Part shown: piece by piece, positions 53,366 through 59,904 of the stretch
Numbering within the stretch: position 1 is the stretch's first letter
How the letters are laid out: each line of letters starts with the position of its first letter
From: an uncultured Oscillospiraceae bacterium
GTDB lineage: Bacteria > Bacillota > Clostridia > Oscillospirales > Acutalibacteraceae
Length of the DNA stretch: 64,000 nucleotides
Direction: 5' to 3'
NCBI GenBank assembly: GCA_902489595.1
Contig: CABUAS010000001.1
Coordinates: forward strand, 1 to 64,000
The notes under the pieces: model-generated
Database searches by the model: none
The model's input: the letters and a program-made list of their open reading frames with translations, nothing else
What the model was told of the DNA's origin: nothing
Translations under genes and position numbers: made by a program

Positions 53366-53914
53366 TTGGCATTTAGATTATCAGACAAACGATGTGAAGA
53401 AATCAAAGAGATTGTAGTCAACACTTTCGAGGAACTTAATATCCGATGTATTCCTATAAGTGCCTTTGAAATGGCTACAAAACTCGGTGCGGTGGTTGTC
53501 CCTTATTCCTCAAAAACCGAAGAAACACGGCAACTTATGATGGAAAGAAGTGAGGACGGATTTACCATCAAGAAAGATGGCGTGTGGTACATTTTTTATA
53601 ATGATGCAAAGGGCTACGGACGTGTCAACAACACCCTCACCCACGAGTGTGGGCATATAGTGTTGGATCACACGGAAGAAAGCGAATTGGCAGAAGCCGA
53701 AGCGAAGTTTTTTGCAAAGTATGCTCTCGCACCGCCCGTCCTCATTCACAAATTAGAGTTAAAGGATGCCTACGAGGTTTACGAGCATTTTGACATCAGC
53801 CTTGAAGCAGCAGGCTACGCCTTCTCTTACTATCGTAAATGGTTGACTTACGGCAATAAGGATTATACCAATTACGAAATACGATTACTCCAGCTTTTTA
53901 AAGAAGCTGTGTAA
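53366..53914 (+). CDS. ImmA/IrrE family metallopeptidase
   Basis: The 182-residue protein begins at a TTG 6 bases after GGGGAGGA. The zinc motif is HECGH (H93-H97) in NNTLTHECGHIVLDH, followed by the EAEAKFFAKYALAP segment with the third ligand, as in ImmA. Its natural target is probably the XRE protein encoded 2 bases upstream. The pair may control this element's genes or excision, although no target operators outside the pair are recognised. Confidence 0.9.
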   Translation: MAFRLSDKRCEEIKEIVVNTFEELNIRCIPISAFEMATKLGAVVVPYSSKTEETRQLMMERSEDGFTIKKDGVWYIFYNDAKGYGRVNNTLTHECGHIVLDHTEESELAEAEAKFFAKYALAPPVLIHKLELKDAYEVYEHFDISLEAAGYAFSYYRKWLTYGNKDYTNYEIRLLQLFKEAV

Positions 53915-53946
53915 TAGTAAATTAAGAGAAAGGACGGTGATGTTAT

Positions 53947-54147
53947 ATGATTGTAAAGGTCGTACAAATAGAAAAAGCACTCAGTAAATTGCGGCAACAA
54001 TTTACAAAGTGCGTTCTCTTTGGATGCGAGCATCCGATATTCTGTTACAAGTATTATGCCACATCTGAAGAAAAATTGCAAGAACTATTGATGTTTTTAC
54101 GAAAAAAATTTGCGATTTTCTGCAAAGAACAGATGAGGAGGGCATAA
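53947..54147 (+). CDS. Small hypothetical protein
   Basis: The 66-residue product (MIVKVVQIEKALSKL start, Cys at about 22 and 27, basic C-terminus) has a GGACGGTGA sequence before its ATG and lies 5 bases before the DUF4417 gene in the same direction. I recognise no family. It may be translated as part of the XRE-ImmA-DUF4417 operon, but a chance frame is possible. Confidence 0.5.
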   Translation: MIVKVVQIEKALSKLRQQFTKCVLFGCEHPIFCYKYYATSEEKLQELLMFLRKKFAIFCKEQMRRA

Positions 54148-54152
54148 TATAT

Positions 54153-54818
54153 ATGTCAAGAAAAAATGGCACTCGAAGTGGGTGCAAAGATGTTTTTCAC
54201 GCATTTTTAGTAAAAAATGCGAACTACGATAGTCCACTTGAAATCCCGTGCTTAAAAACAGAAATGCGAAAGCCCAACAAGCTCATTGCGTTTTCAAAGG
54301 CGGTACACAGTACCGAATATGATGCTTGGGTGCATTTTTACGAGGACGATACCGCTTTTGAAAGATTATGGAATAGACCTAACACCTATCTCCCTATCCT
54401 AAAGAAATTCAAAGGGGTTATATCTCCCGATTTTAGTGTCTATCGAGATATGCCGTTGGTAATGCAACAATGGAATATTTATCGTAGCCGTGCAATCGGT
54501 CATTGGTTGCAAGAAAACGGAATACCCGTCATCCCCAATATACGCTTTGGCGATGATCGTACATTTGAATTATCCTGTGCGGGTATAAAAAAGCACGGGG
54601 TAATCGCAGTAGGCTCTCACGGCTGCATAAGGCTACTGAGCGAACGCAAGTATTTTATAAACGGCTTAAAATATGTGGTTGACACATTAGAGCCAAAAAC
54701 CATTGTGGTATATGGTGCTACACCGGACGAGGTTTTCGCACAGTATAAAGAAATGGGAATTGAAATACTGCAATTCGACAGCGACTTTATGCAAAGTCGA
54801 AAGGCGGTGAGCGCTTAA
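54153..54818 (+). CDS. DUF4417 domain protein
   Basis: The 221-residue protein matches DUF4417: WVHFYEDDTAFERLWNRP, FKGVISPDFSVYRDMPL, QQWNIYRSRAIGHWLQENG, IPVIPNIRFGD and VAVGSHGCIR-type sequence (IAVGSHGCIR). The family occurs mainly in phages, integrative elements and variable regions of Firmicutes, and no biochemical function is established to my knowledge. Its stop overlaps the next gene's ATG by one base, so the two are tightly coupled. Confidence 0.87.
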   Translation: MSRKNGTRSGCKDVFHAFLVKNANYDSPLEIPCLKTEMRKPNKLIAFSKAVHSTEYDAWVHFYEDDTAFERLWNRPNTYLPILKKFKGVISPDFSVYRDMPLVMQQWNIYRSRAIGHWLQENGIPVIPNIRFGDDRTFELSCAGIKKHGVIAVGSHGCIRLLSERKYFINGLKYVVDTLEPKTIVVYGATPDEVFAQYKEMGIEILQFDSDFMQSRKAVSA

Positions 54819-55258
54819 TGGGTGCAGGCTTTCACGGTGGTTTTGGCGGCACTCACGGTGCAGGCGAAAACCACAAAGATTACATTGAAAATACTCTGCC
54901 CAAGAGTTCACCTATTAAAATTCCGTACTCTGCCACAGTAAAAGAAGAACAGAAAAACGGATACGACCAAGTTAAATATACTTGGAAAAAGGGTGATTAT
55001 TCTTATACAAGCCGTTGGCACACCCGCACACCTAATGCACCAAAAGAGCAAGGAAATTCGTGGGTTGTTGAGCGTAAAAAATCAGGTGTTGGTTACGGCA
55101 AAAATGCACGCCCAAAGCAAGAAGAAGTTTTGGTAGGAAAAAACAAGTGGATATCAAAGCAAGATTGGAAAAATGCAATAATGGCACGTAAAAAAGGCAC
55201 ATTAACACAACAACAAAAGGAGTGGTTGGATAATGGACACTGGAAAGACAATAGATAA
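54818..55258 (+). CDS. GAGFHGGFG-leader protein, candidate short toxin
   Basis: The 146-residue protein opens with MGAGFHGGFGGTHGAG, a glycine-rich leader that I recall from proteins encoded after DUF4417 genes, joined to different C-terminal parts. Here the C-terminal part (about 30-146) is basic, aromatic and rich in W, Y and K (YTSRWHTRTPNAP, GNSWVVERKKSGVGYG, GKNKWISKQDWKNAI), and resembles small polymorphic-toxin effector domains without matching one I can name. It overlaps by 26 bases a small acidic protein gene of immunity type. Toxin function is inference. Confidence 0.7.
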   Translation: MGAGFHGGFGGTHGAGENHKDYIENTLPKSSPIKIPYSATVKEEQKNGYDQVKYTWKKGDYSYTSRWHTRTPNAPKEQGNSWVVERKKSGVGYGKNARPKQEEVLVGKNKWISKQDWKNAIMARKKGTLTQQQKEWLDNGHWKDNR

Positions 55259-55616
55259 TTTCAAATTCTATGAGGGATTTGAAGGTGAACCCGAAATTGT
55301 AATCAAAGCCGAAAACTCGGATATGCAAATCTTACATATATGGGATGGATACTTTGATGATATATTGAGAGAACCCAAGCTTGACGGAAACGGGTGGCAA
55401 GGGTTTACAAGAGATTATCATCAATGCGAGGGTGCGTTCGGGGATGATTCCGAAGCAATCATAACAGATATAAACGAATACCTCTCTGACCTAAAATCAT
55501 ACCAAAATCGTCATTTTGATTATGACGATACAAAAGAAGTGTATGATTTACTGTGTTCTTGGTTAGATAATGCAATAAAAAATGGGTTTGAAAGAATATC
55601 TATAAAAGTAGTCTAA
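55233..55616 (+). CDS. Acidic protein, candidate immunity partner
   Basis: The 127-residue protein is strongly acidic (FEGEPEIVIKAENSDMQIL, YFDDILREPKLDGNGWQGF, DDSEAIITDINEYLSDL) and has no transmembrane segment. It starts within the preceding basic protein gene, with AAGGAG upstream, and ends at a terminator. Size, charge and overlap fit an immunity protein against the basic protein's C-terminal domain. No family was recognised. Confidence 0.7.
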   Translation: MDTGKTIDNFKFYEGFEGEPEIVIKAENSDMQILHIWDGYFDDILREPKLDGNGWQGFTRDYHQCEGAFGDDSEAIITDINEYLSDLKSYQNRHFDYDDTKEVYDLLCSWLDNAIKNGFERISIKVV

Positions 55617-55623
55617 TCTATTT

Positions 55624-55660
55624 CACGGCAGAGACTTGTTCTCTGCCGTGTTTTCATTTT
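55624..55660 (+). terminator. Terminator of the DUF4417 operon
   Basis: CACGGCAGAG-ACTTGTT-CTCTGCCGTG, a perfect 10-bp stem followed by TTTTCATTTT. Confidence 0.85.
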
Positions 55661-55664
55661 GGCG

Positions 55665-55870
55665 GGTATTAGGGTGTTCCCTAACGAGTGGTATTTGGTA
55701 GTGTGACTACCCAAATACACTGCTCGCTAAGACGGGACGGCTTACGAGCAAAGCACCGTTTGTGGAAAACCTATCCACAAATGGTCTGCTCGCTAAGATA
55801 GTGCAGATTATTACCGCACGTGGCTTTTGGGAACAAAAGACGATGCTTGCTATGCTCATACCGCCAATGG
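55665..55870 (+). other. oriT-like region, copy B
   Basis: The blocks TTAGGGTGTTCCCTAACGAG, CTGCTCGCTAAGACGGG, GGTCTGCTCGCTAAGATA and ACAAAAGACGATGCTTGCT occur in this order. The first, third and fourth match copy A (45020-45180) in inverted orientation. CTACCCAAATAC with TATTTGGTAG and a TTTGTGGA...TCCACAAA hairpin add palindromes typical of mobilisation origins. I see no gene here. Confidence 0.55.
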
Positions 55871-55886
55871 CGGCAAAGCAAAAAAG

Positions 55887-55930
55887 AAGGCACAACCAAC
55901 GGATTTTCGTCCGAAGGCTGTGCCTTTTTC
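55887..55930. terminator. Hairpin between oriT-like region and 57-residue gene
   Basis: AAGGCACAACC...GGCTGTGCCTT with an inner CGGA/TCCG stem and T-runs; it can end transcription from the minus-strand tnpV operon and from the plus side. Confidence 0.7.
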
Positions 55931-55936
55931 ATTGTT

Positions 55937-56110
55937 CTATACGTATTTTACACGCACATTTTTGAGTTTTGACCGCATAATTTTTAGCAAAACTTCGTCA
56001 ACGCCGTCCGTGTATTTACCCGCCGATATAAGCGCGTTTTTCTTTGCGATAAGGCTCTCAATTATCAAATTTCTTTCTTCGGGGGTGATGTAAATGTAAA
56101 ACTTTTTCAA
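55937..56110 (-). CDS. 57-residue protein coupled to tnpV
   Basis: A TTG start overlaps the tnpV stop (TTGA) with GAGGTGG 10 bases upstream. The product begins with KKFYIYITPEERNLIIES and is mostly helical and basic, ending KNVRVKYV. Similar small proteins are encoded after tnpV in other clostridial elements, as I recall. The size and charge would suit a small DNA-binding accessory factor such as an excision factor, but this is unproven. Confidence 0.7.
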   Translation of the reverse strand: MKKFYIYITPEERNLIIESLIAKKNALISAGKYTDGVDEVLLKIMRSKLKNVRVKYV

Positions 56111-56475
56111 GCGTAAACCACCTCTGCGTTGACAATTTCGGTGGCTCGGTTACGGATATTGTTCATCTTCTGCACCCACTCCATCGGTGCGGCGGCTTTC
56201 AATTTTTCCGTAACACCCTCGTTTTCAGCAAGGGATTTTACAATGTCCTCAAACATTCTCTCGGCTCGTTTGTCGAGATTGGAAAGGTGGCTTGTCAATT
56301 TGCAACTTGTCAGCAGATTGATGTAAAACACCTTCCTGTGCTGCTTAATGTAGCGTAGATGCCGCTGTCCCCATACCCCTATTTCCGTTTCTTCTTCGGT
56401 GGGCAAAACGAGGTTGGGTAGGTAGTAATCGCCCTGCTTTGTGTAAGTGCCGCCCATTTTTTCGTACTGTGTCAT
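56107..56475 (-). CDS. tnpV: TnpV family transposon protein
   Basis: The 122-residue protein matches TnpV of Tn4451-like elements: MGGTYTKQGDYYLPNLVLP, EETEIGVWGQRHLRYIKQHRK and MEWVQKMNNIRNRATEIVN. GGAGGT lies 8 bases before the ATG. In the excised circle it would lie 21 bases after the recombinase stop, in one operon. In the integrated state it lies behind the 5' part of spoVT and so probably under the spoVT promoter. Its biochemical role is not established; a part in recombination is possible. Confidence 0.9.
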   Translation of the reverse strand: MTQYEKMGGTYTKQGDYYLPNLVLPTEEETEIGVWGQRHLRYIKQHRKVFYINLLTSCKLTSHLSNLDKRAERMFEDIVKSLAENEGVTEKLKAAAPMEWVQKMNNIRNRATEIVNAEVVYA

Positions 56476-56496
56476 TTTTTCTGACCTCCGTATAAT

Positions 56497-56673
56497 TTAT
56501 TTTCCGATGCAACGTTCAGCGAACTGAAGCATTGCATAACAGAACTTTTCATACGGTGTCAATGATGTATGTAACGGGTCACCCTCTTTAATTCTGAATG
56601 AACGCCTGATTTCCTTTGGAATAACAATTCTTCCGAGATCATCAATACGTCTTACAATTCCTGTTGCCTTCAT
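56497..56673 (-). CDS. spoVT: spoVT 5' part: AbrB-type domain with recombinase-derived tail
   Basis: The ATG at 56673 follows GGGAGA. Residues 1-33 (MKATGIVRRIDDLGRIVIPK to EGDP) are the start of the SpoVT AbrB/SpoVT DNA-binding domain. From the core at 56575-56580 the frame enters the element and adds LHTSLTPYEKFCYAML and nine further residues before a stop, giving 58 residues. Intact SpoVT has 178 residues in Bacillus and regulates forespore sigma-G genes. The missing 145 residues are found at 40892-41329. So spoVT is split here, and the encoded 58-residue protein probably lacks part of the AbrB fold. Confidence 0.93.
   Translation of the reverse strand: MKATGIVRRIDDLGRIVIPKEIRRSFRIKEGDPLHTSLTPYEKFCYAMLQFAERCIGK
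56555..56580. other. Attachment junction, SpoVT N-terminal side
   Basis: attP arm GGTGTCAATGATGTATGT (56555-56572), AA, then core CGGGTC (56575-56580). Sequence above 56580 is spoVT. The arm is the inverted match (16 of 18) of the arm at 41342-41359. Confidence 0.88.
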
Positions 56674-56839
56674 TGTAATTTCTCCCTTAAAATGTATTTT
56701 GCTCTGTAATATTTTGCACATTATTTACTGTAAAATACAAATTAAGTTGAGGAATTTTTAACCAAAATCAGCAAAAAACTTTATTTTAAATTACTCTTAT
56801 GATAGAATATAAAAAATAAATGCACAAAGGATAATTTTA

Positions 56840-57499
56840 ATGAGTTATAAATATGAACTTCACTGCCACACAGGCTGTGTTTCACGGTGCGGCAGAGTGG
56901 AACCTGAAAGAATTGTTGAACTTTATAAACAGCACGGCTACAGCGGAATTGTTGTTACCGACCATTACAGCCCGATGACCTTTACGCCGAACTGGTCGCC
57001 CGAAAAGCAGATTGATTTTTATCTTGAAGGCTACAGGCGTATGAAAAAGGCCGCAGGAAGTGATTTCACGGTACTTCTCGGTATGGAACTGCGTCATTAT
57101 GCTTCTGCCGACGATTATCTGATTTACGGCGTTACGGAGGATTTTTTATATAATGCAGGCAATCTTATGATGTGCGGTGTGCCCAAAATGAAAAAATTCT
57201 GCGAAGAAAACGGATTTCTGCTTATGAATGCTCACCCGTTTCGCCCGTTTCGCACAAGATGCAACCCGAAATACCTTGACGGTATAGAGGTATATAACGG
57301 AAAAACGCCTAAAAAAGAGAACGATAAAGCATTTGAATGGGCAAAGAAAAACAATAAAATTATGGTGTCGGGCTCTGATTTTCACACCGAAAAGCACACG
57401 GCAAGAGGCGGCATAATCACCAAAGAACCCATAAAAAGCAACAGCGATTTATTAACAATACTTAAAAAAGGCGATTTTACACTTGTAAAAACAGAATAA
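56840..57499 (+). CDS. PHP domain phosphoesterase
   Basis: The 219-residue protein has the PHP metal motifs: YELHCHTGCVS (HxH at 8-10), VVTDHYSP, LGMELRHY, NAHPFRPF and SGSDFHTEKHT. The PHP family includes histidinol phosphatases, nucleoside phosphoesterases and polymerase proofreading domains; no hisB-type neighbours are present. A general metal-dependent phosphoesterase is the safest call. It diverges from spoVT and lies just outside the element. Confidence 0.87.
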   Translation: MSYKYELHCHTGCVSRCGRVEPERIVELYKQHGYSGIVVTDHYSPMTFTPNWSPEKQIDFYLEGYRRMKKAAGSDFTVLLGMELRHYASADDYLIYGVTEDFLYNAGNLMMCGVPKMKKFCEENGFLLMNAHPFRPFRTRCNPKYLDGIEVYNGKTPKKENDKAFEWAKKNNKIMVSGSDFHTEKHTARGGIITKEPIKSNSDLLTILKKGDFTLVKTE

Positions 57500-57583
57500 A
57501 TAATATATAATTTTAAATTCAAAATAATAAAATTTCCACTTATACAAGGGGCATAACACAAACTAAATGAGAGGACAATGGCA

Positions 57584-58417
57584 ATGTATAAAATTCTTAA
57601 AAAGGAAAAACTCAACGATGCGGTTACCAGAATGGTAGTTGAGGCTCCTTTTGCTGCAAAAAAGGCAGAGCCGGGTCAGTTCATCATTCTTCGTGTTGAT
57701 GAAAACGGCGAAAGGATTCCTTTAACCATTTCTGATTTCGACAGGGAAAAAGGCACGGTAACAATCATTTTTCAGATTGTAGGTGCAGAAACATCACGCC
57801 TTAATATGAAAGAAGAAGGCGATTATATTCACGATTTTGCAGGACCTTTGGGCAACCCCACAAAAACAGACGGCTATAAAAAAGTAGCAGTTATAGGCGG
57901 CGGCGTAGGCTCTGCGATTGCATTTCCCGTTGTTAAAAAGTTTTATAAAAACGGCACTGAAGTGCACACAATCTGCGGTTTCAGAAATAAAGATTTGGTT
58001 ATTCTTGAAGATGAATTCAAAGAAAATTCAAGTAAATATGTGCTTGTATCCGACGACGGCTCAACAGGTACAAAAGGCTTTGTAACAGACGCTCTTAAAT
58101 CGCTTATCGACAGCGGTGAAAATTACGACCTTGTAATTGCAATCGGACCTTTGCCGATGATGAAATTCGTTTCAAAACTCACAAAAGAATACGGCATTAA
58201 AACAATCGTTTCAATGAACCCGATTATGATTGACGGCACGGGAATGTGCGGCGGATGCCGTTTAACGGTAGGCGGGGAAACAAAATTTGCCTGTGTTGAC
58301 GGCCCTGAATTTGACGGTCACCTTGTTGATTTTGACGAGGCTATAGAGCGAGGCGCTATGTATAAAAATTTTGAGCGGGAGTCAAACTGCAATCTTCTGA
58401 ATAAGGAGGTGCAGTGA
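57584..58417 (+). CDS. nfnA: NfnA/SudB-type FAD/NAD-binding subunit
   Basis: The ATG at 57584 has better spacing from GAGAGG than that at 57578; the protein has 277 residues. It has a flavodoxin-reductase-like FAD domain (GQFIILRVDENGERIPLTIS), an NAD-binding domain (VAVIGGGVGSAIAFPVVK) and a C-terminal [2Fe-2S] site (GMCGGCRLTVGG...FACVDGPEF). It pairs with the GltA-like protein encoded 2 bases downstream, as in NfnAB, which couples NADH, NADPH and ferredoxin by electron bifurcation, or in the SudBA sulfide dehydrogenase. Confidence 0.9.
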   Translation: MYKILKKEKLNDAVTRMVVEAPFAAKKAEPGQFIILRVDENGERIPLTISDFDREKGTVTIIFQIVGAETSRLNMKEEGDYIHDFAGPLGNPTKTDGYKKVAVIGGGVGSAIAFPVVKKFYKNGTEVHTICGFRNKDLVILEDEFKENSSKYVLVSDDGSTGTKGFVTDALKSLIDSGENYDLVIAIGPLPMMKFVSKLTKEYGIKTIVSMNPIMIDGTGMCGGCRLTVGGETKFACVDGPEFDGHLVDFDEAIERGAMYKNFERESNCNLLNKEVQ

Positions 58418-58418
58418 T

Positions 58419-59789
58419 ATGGATATAATGAAAAAACATCCGATGCCTGTGCAGGACCCTCTTGTAAGAAATAAAAACTTTAAGGAAGTTGCACTCGGCT
58501 ATGATGAAAAAACAGCAGTGGAAGAGGCAAAAAGATGCCTGAACTGCAAACACAGACCCTGTGTGACTGGCTGCCCCGTAAATATTGTAATTCCCGAATT
58601 TATTAAATACGTTGCCGAAGGTGAATTTGAAAAGGCTTATCAGGTAATCAGCGCATCATCTGCATTGCCTGCTGTCTGCGGCAGAGTATGTCCGCAGGAG
58701 CGCCAGTGTGAATCAAAATGTGTAAGAGGAATTAAAGGCGAGCCTGTGGCAATCGGCAGACTTGAAAGATTTGTTGCCGATTATCATAATAGCCACGCAG
58801 ACGACAAAGTAAATATACCTGAGAAAAACGGCAAAAAAGTTGCTGTAATCGGTTCAGGTCCCAGTTCGCTTACCTGCGCAGGCGACTGTGCAAAAATGGG
58901 TTATGACGTTACTGTGTTTGAAGCACTGCATATTGCAGGCGGTGTGCTTGTTTACGGTATTCCCGAGTTCAGACTGCCTAAAAGCATTGTAAAAACAGAG
59001 GTTGACAACCTTAAAGCGCTGGGCGTTGATTTCAAAACAAATGTTATTATCGGAAAAAGCATTGAAATTGACGACATTATGAAAGAATATGACGCAGTGT
59101 TTATCGGCTCGGGCGCAGGTCTGCCCCGTTTTATGGGCATTGAGGGTGAAAACCTTAAAGGCGTTTATTCAGCCAATGAATTTTTAACAAGAATTAACCT
59201 TATGAAAGCGTATAAAGAGGACAGCAGAACGCCTATTCAGCACGCAAAAGCCGTTGCCGTAGTCGGCGGCGGCAACGTTGCTATGGACGCAGCAAGATGC
59301 GCAATACGCCTCGGCGCTGAAAAAGTTTACATCATCTACCGCCGCTCGCTTGATGAACTGCCTGCAAGAGCAGAAGAAGTTGAGCACGCTATGGAAGAAC
59401 AGATTGAGTTTAAAACGCTGACTAATCCAACAAAAATTATCGGTGATGAAAACAATAATGTGTGCGCAATAGAATGTATTTCAATGGAACTCGGCGAACC
59501 AGACGAATCGGGCAGAAGACGCCCCGTTGTTATCAAGGGCAGTGAACATTTGATTGATGTTGACTGCGTGATTATGGCACTCGGCACATCACCTAATCCG
59601 CTTATCAAGAGCACCACAAAGGGACTCGAGGTTGACAAACGAGGCTGTATTGTTGCAGACGAAATGGGCAGAACGTCACTTAAAGGCGTATTTGCAGGCG
59701 GCGACAGCGTAACAGGCGCTGCAACCATTATTAAGGCAATGGGAGCAGGCAAAAACGCCGCAAAGGCTATTGATGAATATCTGAAATAA
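58419..59789 (+). CDS. nfnB: NfnB/GltA-type NADPH oxidoreductase
   Basis: The 456-residue protein has the N-terminal double [4Fe-4S] domain of glutamate synthase small subunits (CLNCKHRPCVTGCPVN, CGRVCPQERQCESKC), then FAD (VAVIGSGPSSLTCAGDCAKMG) and NAD(P)H (VAVVGGGNVAMDAARCAIRLG) domains, and the final GVFAGGDSVTGAATIIKAMGAG. AAGGAGGT precedes the ATG. With nfnA it most likely forms ferredoxin:NADP transhydrogenase. It is often annotated as gltA, but no large glutamate synthase subunit is nearby. Confidence 0.92.
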   Translation: MDIMKKHPMPVQDPLVRNKNFKEVALGYDEKTAVEEAKRCLNCKHRPCVTGCPVNIVIPEFIKYVAEGEFEKAYQVISASSALPAVCGRVCPQERQCESKCVRGIKGEPVAIGRLERFVADYHNSHADDKVNIPEKNGKKVAVIGSGPSSLTCAGDCAKMGYDVTVFEALHIAGGVLVYGIPEFRLPKSIVKTEVDNLKALGVDFKTNVIIGKSIEIDDIMKEYDAVFIGSGAGLPRFMGIEGENLKGVYSANEFLTRINLMKAYKEDSRTPIQHAKAVAVVGGGNVAMDAARCAIRLGAEKVYIIYRRSLDELPARAEEVEHAMEEQIEFKTLTNPTKIIGDENNNVCAIECISMELGEPDESGRRRPVVIKGSEHLIDVDCVIMALGTSPNPLIKSTTKGLEVDKRGCIVADEMGRTSLKGVFAGGDSVTGAATIIKAMGAGKNAAKAIDEYLK

Positions 59790-59804
59790 ATAACAGCATA
59801 TAAT

Positions 59805-59840
59805 AAAAAAGGCAGGATTTTAATATTCCTGCCTTTTTTT
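59805..59840 (+). terminator. Terminator of nfnAB
   Basis: AAAAAAGGCAGGA...TCCTGCCTTTTTT with a 9-base loop and T-run; also usable on the minus strand. Confidence 0.88.
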
Positions 59841-59848
59841 ATGCTGTC

Positions 59849-59879
59849 AGACGGGTCGATTGGGCAGGACCCCTACAGA
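59849..59879. repeat. Dispersed GC-rich palindromic repeat
   Basis: On the minus strand TGTAGGGGTCCTGCCCAATC, then GACCCGTC, the same family as the units at 7241 and 33173. Confidence 0.6.
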
Positions 59880-59904
59880 GCTGAACACACGCCACTGCGG
59901 ATTT

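Larger units (their letters stand above)
41330..56580. mobile_element. 15.2-kb serine-recombinase element inserted in spoVT
   Basis: The two copies of the core CGGGTC (41330-41335 and 56575-56580) are 15,245 bp apart. Outside them lie the two parts of spoVT in the same frame; inside lie the recombinase, tnpV, a repA fragment, oriT-like regions and defence-type cargo. Joining the outer halves gives a 178-codon spoVT, and joining the inner ends gives attP with inverted arms and a recombinase-tnpV-57-residue gene operon. The recombinase plus TnpV pairing recalls Tn4451-type mobilisable transposons. No relaxase or conjugation genes are present, so it would need help to move between cells. Confidence 0.95.

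Noticed and set aside
56674..56800. Sigma-G promoter upstream of spoVT
   Set aside because: TGTATT and AATATTA on the minus strand are only partial matches and the spacing is about 20 bases, so I do not call it although sigma-G control is expected from Bacillus.
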